From: Acinetobacter baretiae
GTDB lineage: Bacteria; Pseudomonadota; Gammaproteobacteria; Pseudomonadales; Moraxellaceae
Length of the DNA: 41,133 nt
NCBI RefSeq assembly: GCF_015627105.1
Contig: NZ_VTDM01000025.1
Span: forward strand, 1-41,133
Direction: 5' to 3'
Position numbers and translations under genes: made by a program
Shown: in pieces, positions 35,720 through 41,133 of the stretch
Layout: every line of letters starts with the position of its first letter
Numbering within the stretch: position 1 is the stretch's first letter
Notes under the pieces: generated by a model
What the model was told of the DNA's origin: nothing
Seen by the model: the letters and a program-made list of their open reading frames with translations, nothing else
Database searches by the model: none

Positions 35720-35805
35720 ATGTTGTTTGACTAAAATATAAACAATAATTTTAGCCCATATTTATATCTACCTTAAGAAAGCCTACCTGTAACCCTTATA
35801 TATGA

Positions 35806-35851
35806 GATTGGCTCATTTTGAACTACTCGATTGGTTCACTTTGAATAATTA
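35806..35851. repeat. 23-bp tandem repeat pair
   Basis: GATTGGCTCATTTTGAACTA (35806-35825) recurs as GATTGGTTCACTTTGAATAA (35829-35848), a 23-bp period with four mismatches in the 20 bases shown. Function unknown. Confidence 0.6.
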
Positions 35852-36159
35852 CATCAATTCAGCATTTCAAATGCCGATATGCAAAAGGGTTGGATTTCAA
35901 ATGCCACCCCATGACAACAATCACTCTTTCCATGATGGTTGAACAATCACATGGCTACTATTGTGGAAATCACCACGGTTCAATATTAATTGTATTTATA
36001 GCCTAGTGAATAAGGTTCACTACCCGAAAAGTGTAGTGAAAAGTAATAGGTCATAGTAGGGGCATCGTTTTTAACAACACCCCTATATTTTAGCAAATGC
36101 CCTCGCGCGCGTAGTTGTATCGAAACTCAATTCAAGTAAATGATTAATAATGTTTTTAT

Positions 36160-36468
36160 TTAGTTATGGTGAATATCACTCTTAGCCTTCTGTTCTAGTA
36201 ACTCAGCCGTTCTTCTTGTGTTTTGTTGGATTTTGAACATAACTACCGTGAATTCAGCCCATAGACGTACTAAGATTGCTCCCAAAAGGGTAAATGCTAC
36301 TGATGCAAAATATCTAAATCCTTGAGGTGTATCTCTAAGCATTGGAATATCTATAGAGTCTATTGCAACTCCCACTCCAAATACTAAAAGTGTTAATAGC
36401 ATTAACCAATATGCTAGGGTTACAATTTTTGTCGACAAAACGGCATCAAGGAACAATATACTTTTCAT
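36160..36468 (-). CDS. DUF4282 domain small membrane protein
   Basis: A 102-residue protein with two hydrophobic helices (about 17-36 and 52-72). The C-terminal pattern VRLWAEFTVVMFKIQQNTRR fits DUF4282, a family of small bacterial membrane proteins without a defined role. It stands alone inside the putative integrated element, facing left towards the att fragment, with no partner within 400 bp. The Shine-Dalgarno is weak (AGGTC). Its function is not known. Confidence 0.65.
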   Translation of the reverse strand: MKSILFLDAVLSTKIVTLAYWLMLLTLLVFGVGVAIDSIDIPMLRDTPQGFRYFASVAFTLLGAILVRLWAEFTVVMFKIQQNTRRTAELLEQKAKSDIHHN

Positions 36469-36716
36469 TTTTAGACCTGTTAATATTTAAGTAAGTTATA
36501 AAAATATAATACGGACAATTTACTATGAAAAAATTAACTTTAGCTATAACTCAATTAAATATAATTTTTTTAAATAAATATAAACCCATCTTGCTTAGAT
36601 TTAGAATCCCATCAAAAAGAATGGTAAGATTACGGTAAGGTTTATAAAGAGAACCCCATGATTACCCCAAGGTTTAACGAGGTCATAGGACGGTAAGATT
36701 TCATTGTTTTTGTTAT

Positions 36717-36770
36717 ACGTAGTTATACAGATTAAAAAGTACAAATAGCCCTGTAATCCTTATATATCAT
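36717..36770. repeat. Dispersed 54-bp repeat, copy 1
   Basis: Begins ACGTAG and ends with CCCTGTAATCCTTATATATC. It is related to copies at 38471-38523 and 38575-38628 in the same orientation; a shorter match, CCTGTAACCCTTATATATGA, lies at about 35786-35805. Role unknown. Confidence 0.6.
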
Positions 36771-36807
36771 GGTTTATACGTGATTTAGTAAGTAAGAGCT
36801 GTAAAGC

Positions 36808-36841
36808 AAAAAAAAGGGGTATAACGCAAATCGTTACACCC
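36808..36841 (-). terminator. Terminator of fic
   Basis: On the minus strand GGGTGTAACG (36841-36832) pairs with CGTTATACCC (36826-36817) with one mismatch, followed by C and T8. A second, weaker hairpin lies at 36862-36881 closer to the gene. Confidence 0.75.
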
Positions 36842-36898
36842 TATATCATTGATAAGTAAACAAAGCGCAAAAATGCGTTTTGTACTTACTATATTGGA

Positions 36899-38008
36899 TT
36901 ACTCATAAGGCATGAAGCTATGGCTATCGTCCTGTAATAAAGCCAATAGTTTAGGGTGAATAAATAACTTTTCTTTACCTACCGCCATTTCATCTAATAT
37001 GCCTATCTCTGCTAGTTTTTTAAGATAGTTTGAAGCTGACTGGCGTTTAGCTATGCCTTTGTCTACCACATTACTAATACGGCTATAAGGTTGTTCAAAT
37101 ATGAGGTCTACAAGCTCCCTTGTATATATTTTCTCTGCATTGGCTTTCACATACTCCACTGTATGCTCATGTAGCTGTTTAATGCCGTTAATCTTGGCAA
37201 GCGTCCATTCACTTGTAACCGTAATCGCTTGTAAGATAAATAATATCCATGATTGCCAATCGCCGTCCTTAGTCACATTAAGCAATAGCTCGTAATACTT
37301 TGCCTTGTTCTGAATAATGAAACGGCTCAGGTAGAGTATAGGCAAGCTCAAAAGGTTTTCACCCATCAGGTACAATACATTGAGTACACGCCCTGTACGT
37401 CCGTTACCATCTATAAATGGGTGTATTGCTTCAAACTGATAATGTGAGATAGCTAATTTAACTAAAGGATCTATGTCATCATTGTAGTGAATAAACTTTT
37501 CCCAATTAGACAGTAGCCCTCTTATATTGTCCTCTCCAACTGGAGGCGTATAAATCACCTCACCAGTGTAGCTATTTTTTAATGCTGTCCCTGTTGTCGA
37601 TCTAATACCTAAATCTACCCCTTTAAGTGTTTGGCATATCTCTATGGCTGTACCTGTAGACAATGGGCGTTCTTTAATTGACTGTACGCCTTTATACAAT
37701 GCAGTGCGGTAGCGTAGGGCTTCTTTGGTTGAATGGTCTGCCGTGTCATCATTGCCTTGGGCATGCTGAAATAACTTGTCTGTGGTGGTGACAATGTTTT
37801 CAATCTCTGAGCTGTCTTTAGCTTCGAGTAAAGGAATAATATTAATAAGCATGTTTTGATTTGGTATTAACTCACCTGCCTGTTTTAACTCAGCAAGGGC
37901 TTTATTCGCCGTAATACATGCTTTTAAGACCACTTTTGTTTCTACTTCTTGCTCAGGTGGTAGCTGTGGAAGTTGGTTATATGGTTGGTCGGCTTGCCAT
38001 TGATTCAT
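36899..38008 (-). CDS. fic: Fic-domain AMP-transferase, class II (N-terminal inhibitory motif)
   Basis: A 369-residue Fic protein. The catalytic motif HPFIDGNGRTGR (196-207) is complete, with His196, Asp200, Asn202, Arg204 and Arg207, so AMP transfer to a Ser/Thr/Tyr target is expected. The N-terminal segment holds the inhibitory helix SSEIEN (66-71), matching (S/T)xxxE(G/N) with Glu70; this is the class II layout of Shewanella SoFic, so no separate antitoxin is needed. The flap region reads TGEVIYTPPVGED. The C-terminal ~80 residues look like a winged helix-turn-helix (RQSASNYLKKLAEIGILDEM). A 150-bp array of TGTCGA palindromes lies directly upstream and could be its own operator. The target is unknown. 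Confidence 0.92.
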   Translation of the reverse strand: MNQWQADQPYNQLPQLPPEQEVETKVVLKACITANKALAELKQAGELIPNQNMLINIIPLLEAKDSSEIENIVTTTDKLFQHAQGNDDTADHSTKEALRYRTALYKGVQSIKERPLSTGTAIEICQTLKGVDLGIRSTTGTALKNSYTGEVIYTPPVGEDNIRGLLSNWEKFIHYNDDIDPLVKLAISHYQFEAIHPFIDGNGRTGRVLNVLYLMGENLLSLPILYLSRFIIQNKAKYYELLLNVTKDGDWQSWILFILQAITVTSEWTLAKINGIKQLHEHTVEYVKANAEKIYTRELVDLIFEQPYSRISNVVDKGIAKRQSASNYLKKLAEIGILDEMAVGKEKLFIHPKLLALLQDDSHSFMPYE

Positions 38009-38027
38009 CTAAATAACCCTATATTGG

Positions 38028-38220
38028 CATGTCGATAAAAGGGCAAAACTTCGACATGAGTATAACTATATGTCGATACTATAAACATATTGTCATCATC
38101 ATGTCGATAAAAAGGGAAAATATCGACATGAGGGGCTTTATATGTCGATGCTATAAACATGAAATACCTAACGTGTCGATAAAACCATGAAATATAAACA
38201 TGAGTAGGGCTTATATACTC
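38028..38220. repeat. Three 72-bp-spaced repeats carrying TGTCGA palindromes
   Basis: Units start at 38028, 38100 and 38172, exactly 72 bp apart. Units 1 and 2 are 61 bp each with about 50 identical positions; unit 3 is degenerate. Each full unit has ATGTCGA, then TCGACAT 15 bp later (inverted pair), then another direct ATGTCGAT. In all there are seven TGTCGA hexamers in both orientations within 150 bp, starting 20 bp ahead of fic. Likely binding sites for a regulator, perhaps the Fic protein's own helix-turn-helix. Confidence 0.8.
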
Positions 38221-38223
38221 CAG

Positions 38224-38400
38224 TAGAACCTGACTAAACCTGACTTTTAAAAGCTCACTCGTTATTTATGACTAATGAGAATAACCCTGTATTAGAACCT
38301 CACAAAACCCAACATTAGAACCTCACAAAACCTCACCTTTGGACTTGATAAAACTTGACATTTTGAAGTATCAAAACCTTATAAAACCTGAACCGTAAAA
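38224..38400. repeat. AACCT iteron-like repeats, left group (about five copies)
   Basis: Copies start near 38224, 38292, 38315, 38342 and 38371. The consensus is TTAGAACCTSACAAAACCT with a tail SAC-TTT. Inside each copy AACC recurs at a 10-bp interval, one turn of the helix, as expected for a protein that binds one face of DNA. Copies at 38292 and 38315 are nearly identical. Confidence 0.7.
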
Positions 38401-38470
38401 GGGGACATGGCCATTTCCACCATACCTATACCGACTTTTTGAACACGTTAGAAAGGCTATTTCTTGCTAT

Positions 38471-38628
38471 ACGTAGCTAGACAAAGCAATAAGTATAAAA
38501 TGCCCTGTATCCCTTACTAGATAAGCATTAAATCCGTATTGTTATAACACTGCTGTCTAGCAAGTTTTTGTTTGACGTAGTATGACAAAGTGAGGGGTAT
38601 CAATAACTCTATATTCCTTATATATCAG
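38471..38628. repeat. Dispersed 54-bp repeat, copies 2 and 3
   Basis: Copy 2 (38471-38523) and copy 3 (38575-38628) both begin ACGTAG, share ACAAAG 10-11 bases later, and end in a C-CTRTATYCCTTA core. They lie 104 bp apart between the two groups of AACCT repeats, and match copy 1 on the other side of fic. Confidence 0.6.
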
Positions 38629-38688
38629 TACCTTGAGTAAGCTATAAGAATATATCTTGTCAAACAAGATTTATAGGACTGTGGCTCA

Positions 38689-38771
38689 ACCATGACTAAA
38701 CATGACTTTTAAGTGCTACTGGTGTTAGAACCTGTCAAAACCTGCGGTTAGAACCTCATAAAACTAGATAT
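38689..38771. repeat. AACCT iteron-like repeats, right group (three copies)
   Basis: Copies start at about 38689 (CATGACTAAACATGACTTTT, closest to the 38224 copy), 38725 (TTAGAACCTGTCAAAACCTG) and 38748 (TTAGAACCTCATAAAACT). Same orientation as the left group. Confidence 0.7.
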
Positions 38772-38912
38772 CTATATTAAACTTAATACTTAAACTATCG
38801 CTCAATCCTGTTACTTTTAAGAGTGAGTTTTAAATACTCCTTAGTTATTTATGATTATTTAACAAAATCTAATACTTATAGGTTTATTTACATTGTAGAT
38901 AGTTAAAAAAAT

Positions 38913-40346
38913 TTAGTTCGGAGGAAGCCATGCATTTAATGGTCCAACATAGCAATTAATATCATAGGCATAATCATCCTGATTGTAAGGATAACCTTGA
39001 TATAGGATAAAATCATTGTAAGTTGCTAGCTCTTTATACATGTTATTGCTTGAAGCACATGAATATAATAATGCTATACCTATAGTTTGATGATTTTTTC
39101 TTGCTTTAACTGTTATATATTCACCGTTAACAGATGGCTCACCGAAATCAAAAATAATCCAATTTTTATAAGCTAGTCTTTTCAGTAAAGTATCATTCAT
39201 ATTCTTTTCTAGCATAGCTTTCCTTAACAGTACGCCATCATCAGAGGCTGTTTTGTAAAAAGGCAATGTTTTTCTAATTTGTGTATCTTGTAGTAAGATT
39301 TTTCTAATTTTTTGAGTTTCTATACACAACATAACTTCTTCCCAAAAAGATTCAACTTTTTTGTTTGAAGGATGCATTAAGATACTTAAATTGGGCGTTT
39401 TTAAAGCAAAACACTCAACAAAAGCCAGTGCATGTATCAACCCCATAGCTCTAAAAAAATTGGTTTCTCTTTGCCAAACTTCTGATTTTGCATGTGCAAA
39501 ATAGTGTCTATTGAAACCTGAAAAACTTTGATAATTATCTGTATTTTTATAAAAACTATTTTTCAACCATTCCCGTACAGATTCAATAACTCTAATTCTT
39601 TCATTCATAGCTTTTAAAACATCAATATCAGTATAATCTTCTGGAACCCAGTCACTCCTGCATATATGTTCATATAAGATATTTTTCTTTGCTTTATCAA
39701 TACAATGATCTACTTTCTCAATTAAATTATATGCATTTTTTTCTATGCCAATTATTCCATTTAGAATATCTTCTATAATCGGAATTAATGAAGCTACTGA
39801 TGTGACTCTCATTCCACTAAAAAAAGATAGTATAGCTTCTTTAATGACAGGTAGATGCTTTCCAATTATTGAAGATTTTTCCAATGTTATTATAGTAATT
39901 GGTAAAATATTTCTTATACAATAAACATTAGGAAAAAACTGTTCAAATTTTTCTTGTAGATTTGGGTCATTTAAATTAGATCTATTTACTCCAGATTGTT
40001 TTATGGCATCCCAAATATCACCTCTTGAGATTATAACCGGAAAGAACCAATCCACTTCCTTCCAAAATTTCTCCTCATTTTTAAAAGGTTTTATCTTTTT
40101 TTCATAAAACTCTGAATCTATTATTTTTCTAGGAAAAACTGCACTCTTGTTTGTTGAAGTTACTATTTTAATAGCTTTTAGTGTTGAAGAAAAACCAAAC
40201 TCAACCTCTTCTATCTCATTGATAATTACATTCTTACTTTTAGCTTCAACTTTAAATGTATCTAAGCTAATACTTGCTATCAGGTTTTTTCCAACTAAAT
40301 ACTTCCATAATCCAAGGAATTTTGCTTCATCTTCATCATATTTCAT
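38913..40346 (-). CDS. Unknown protein with HEPN-like R-x4-H motif
   Basis: A 477-residue protein that I do not recognise as a named family. A helical middle part (about 185-320) contains SLIPIIEDILNGIIG followed by FNRHYFAHAKSE, where Arg280 and His285 give the R-x4-H spacing of HEPN ribonucleases, and then a hydrophobic helix (FFRAMGLIHALAFVECFAL). The first ~110 residues are strand-rich; the last ~150 (FDFGEPSVNGEYITVKARKN onward) look like a separate mixed domain. No signal peptide. An AAGGAGT Shine-Dalgarno lies at the right distance from the ATG. It follows a 126-residue gene on the same strand after 145 bp. HEPN proteins often act in phage defence or toxin systems, but that role is inference only. 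Expression of an intact 1.4-kb frame suggests selection. Confidence 0.6.
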   Translation of the reverse strand: MKYDEDEAKFLGLWKYLVGKNLIASISLDTFKVEAKSKNVIINEIEEVEFGFSSTLKAIKIVTSTNKSAVFPRKIIDSEFYEKKIKPFKNEEKFWKEVDWFFPVIISRGDIWDAIKQSGVNRSNLNDPNLQEKFEQFFPNVYCIRNILPITIITLEKSSIIGKHLPVIKEAILSFFSGMRVTSVASLIPIIEDILNGIIGIEKNAYNLIEKVDHCIDKAKKNILYEHICRSDWVPEDYTDIDVLKAMNERIRVIESVREWLKNSFYKNTDNYQSFSGFNRHYFAHAKSEVWQRETNFFRAMGLIHALAFVECFALKTPNLSILMHPSNKKVESFWEEVMLCIETQKIRKILLQDTQIRKTLPFYKTASDDGVLLRKAMLEKNMNDTLLKRLAYKNWIIFDFGEPSVNGEYITVKARKNHQTIGIALLYSCASSNNMYKELATYNDFILYQGYPYNQDDYAYDINCYVGPLNAWLPPN

Positions 40347-40491
40347 ATAAGTTACTCCTTGTAATATACGTAAGATAGTTTGTTGAGAATTTTCGTCATA
40401 AGCTCAATATATGGACTAATTTTTATCAAATTTCTTAACTCATACAAATAATTTTTAAAATACTATTTGAGAAATTTTCAAAACTTATTAT

Positions 40492-40872
40492 TTATACTTT
40501 GTACCCAACTTTAATGGTACTACTTGGAAACTGCTCTTGGATAATGAAACTTTGATTAAAAATAAATACTTTACAAGACAACGCTGTCACATCAGCAAAA
40601 TTACTTAAAACCGTATTTAGTTTAGATTCAAAAACTGGTACATCACTAGTATCCGCAACAACATAAACATCACTGCCATTTATTAGATTATTAGATTGTA
40701 TTAAGTCACTTATCTCTACATATTCGTGTGTAGTAAGTTTACTCCAGTCCACTGTACCGTAGCATGTCAAATATTCGTCTAATTGTTTAAATATAAATTC
40801 TTCCTTTTCTTTAGCAATAAGTTGAAAATCTTTTCCCAAAGCTATTCGGCATTCTTCAAACAGCATATTCAT
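40492..40872 (-). CDS. Small protein of unknown function, possible immunity/antitoxin partner
   Basis: A 126-residue acidic, soluble-looking protein with no signal peptide or membrane segment. The first half is helical (LFEECRIALGKDFQLIAKEK); the second half is strand-rich (GSDVYVVADTSDVPVFESKL, then ALSCKVFIFNQSFIIQEQ and STIKVGYKV). The form is reminiscent of small immunity proteins, but I cannot assign a family. An AGGAAAG Shine-Dalgarno precedes the ATG. It lies upstream of the HEPN-like gene on the same strand and 100 bp from a divergent IS630-type transposase start, so its original upstream neighbour may have been displaced by the insertion. Confidence 0.55.
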   Translation of the reverse strand: MNMLFEECRIALGKDFQLIAKEKEEFIFKQLDEYLTCYGTVDWSKLTTHEYVEISDLIQSNNLINGSDVYVVADTSDVPVFESKLNTVLSNFADVTALSCKVFIFNQSFIIQEQFPSSTIKVGYKV

Positions 40873-40972
40873 TACTACTTTCCTATATAAGTTTTAGCTA
40901 AACCTATTTTCAAATCATTATTTTGATTTCTATTTTATAGTCAAACAATCAAAAATATAAGACAATATAAAA

Positions 40973-41133
40973 ATGAGTTATTCAGAACATTTTAGACGAA
41001 AAGTGATAGCGAAGCTTGAGGAAGGATATTCCATACGAGCGGTCTCTGCACAATTTGAAATTGATAAAAATACAATTTTGAGTTGGAAAAAACGAATTGA
41101 AATTAAAAGAACCCGCCCACGGAAACCTTTTAA
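40973..41133 (+). CDS. IS630-family transposase, N-terminal fragment (runs off window)
   Basis: The frame is open from the ATG at 40973 to the window end (53 codons seen). It encodes MSYSEHFRRKVIAKLEEGYS followed by IRAVSAQFEIDKNTILSWKK, a helix-turn-helix typical of the N-terminal DNA-binding part of IS630/Tc1-type transposases (OrfA in two-frame versions), and then a basic segment KRTRPRKPF. The left end of the IS should lie in about 40930-40972, after a TA target; I could not fix its inverted repeat without the right end. Confidence 0.75.
   Translation, partial: MSYSEHFRRKVIAKLEEGYSIRAVSAQFEIDKNTILSWKKRIEIKRTRPRKPF

Larger units (their letters stand above)
35322..36159. other. 838-bp non-coding boundary region
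   Basis: No credible gene. It holds, from left to right, a minus-strand terminator (35556-35584), a tRNA 3'-end fragment (35622-35641), a 12-bp tandem pair (35696-35719), a 23-bp tandem pair (35806-35851) and a 12-bp direct repeat, ATTTCAAATGCC, at 35864-35875 and 35894-35905. TTCACTAC and GTAGTGAA form an 8-bp inverted repeat near 36017-36040. Confidence 0.6.
36469..36898. other. 430-bp intergenic region with repeats related to those beyond fic
   Basis: No gene seen. At 36630-36647 TTACGGTAAGGTTTATAA is an inverted near-copy of 38379-38398, and AGGTTTAACGAGGTCATA (about 36690-36708) resembles the minus-strand form of the AACCT repeats. At 36717-36770 lies one copy of the dispersed ACGTAG repeat. 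The fic terminator is at the right end. Confidence 0.5.
38009..38912. other. 904-bp non-coding repeat-rich region between fic and the HEPN-like gene
   Basis: No credible ORF on either strand. Three separate repeat families fill it: TGTCGA palindromes with a 72-bp period (38028-38220), AACCT-type repeats in two groups (38224-38400 and 38689-38771) and two copies of the dispersed ACGTAG repeat (38471-38523, 38575-38628). The rightmost 140 bp are very AT-rich. The layout could suit a replication origin, an operator cluster or a structured RNA; nothing in the window decides. Confidence 0.7.

Noticed and set aside
35622..35720. Intact tRNA gene
   Set aside because: Only the last 20 bases fit a tRNA; no acceptor 5' strand, D-arm or anticodon arm can be formed with the sequence to the right.
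35933..36005. 24-codon ORF (MMVEQSHGYYCGNHHGS...) near the element boundary
   Set aside because: No Shine-Dalgarno, very short and in a repeat-rich stretch; nothing supports translation.
38028..38771. CRISPR array
   Set aside because: Repeats are 61-72 bp or 22 bp, imperfect and unevenly spaced, with no unique spacers of uniform length and no cas genes.
38224..38771. Type III toxin-antitoxin RNA repeat array
   Set aside because: No ToxN/AbiQ-like toxin gene follows, the repeats are split into two groups, and fic is not a known partner for such an array. Kept only as a remote RNA hypothesis.

Overview
The window is an AT-rich gammaproteobacterial chromosome segment. Gene content and order point to Acinetobacter or a close Moraxellaceae relative: a CraA/MdfA-type efflux pump, the rpsP-rimM-trmD-rplS operon next to a fimU-pilV-pilW-pilX-pilY1-pilE minor pilin cluster, ispH, gmk-rpoZ-spoT-ridA with a SpoT whose synthetase domain is eroded, and bfd-bfr beside a PglL-type O-oligosaccharyltransferase. 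All family calls come from reading the translated sequence; no database search was run.

Core region (about 1-35,140). A YccS-like inner-membrane protein lacking its normal N-terminus converges on the efflux gene craA. A Xaa-Pro aminopeptidase gene (pepP) follows. Next, a D-2-hydroxyglutarate dehydrogenase-type flavoprotein gene is divergent from serA; together they form a known serine-synthesis couple. Two tandem RhtA-like exporters come next, and then a long minus-strand block: TSUP permease, truB, the rpsP operon, seven type IV pilus genes linked by overlapping stop/start codons, and ispH. Plus-strand gmk, rpoZ, spoT and ridA follow. An iron section comes next: a ferric ABC transporter (fbpC-fbpA-fbpB), a good Fur box, bfd, and a bacterioferritin that keeps its haem-ligand Met but has lost most ferroxidase ligands. 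The core ends with pglL and a META/DUF4377 lipoprotein gene.

Boundary (35,140-35,720). A perfect 17-copy, 8-bp tandem repeat is followed by a minus-strand terminator and a 20-bp copy of a tRNA 3' end including CCA, with the tRNA body missing. About 55 bp further right are perfect 12-bp tandem repeats. I read this as the attachment site of an element integrated at a tRNA 3' end. The element lies to the right, and its intact tRNA and integrase would be beyond the window.

Accessory region (35,640-41,133). Coding density drops. It holds a DUF4282 membrane protein, a class II Fic AMP-transferase with its own inhibitory motif, a 477-residue protein with a HEPN-like R-x4-H motif, a 126-residue partner of unknown function, and the start of an IS630-type transposase. 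About 900 bp between the fic gene and the HEPN-like gene holds three unrelated repeat families: 72-bp-period TGTCGA palindromes, an 8-copy AACCT iteron-like repeat, and a dispersed 54-bp repeat. This repeat-rich fic/HEPN-like region is the best candidate for undescribed biology here.
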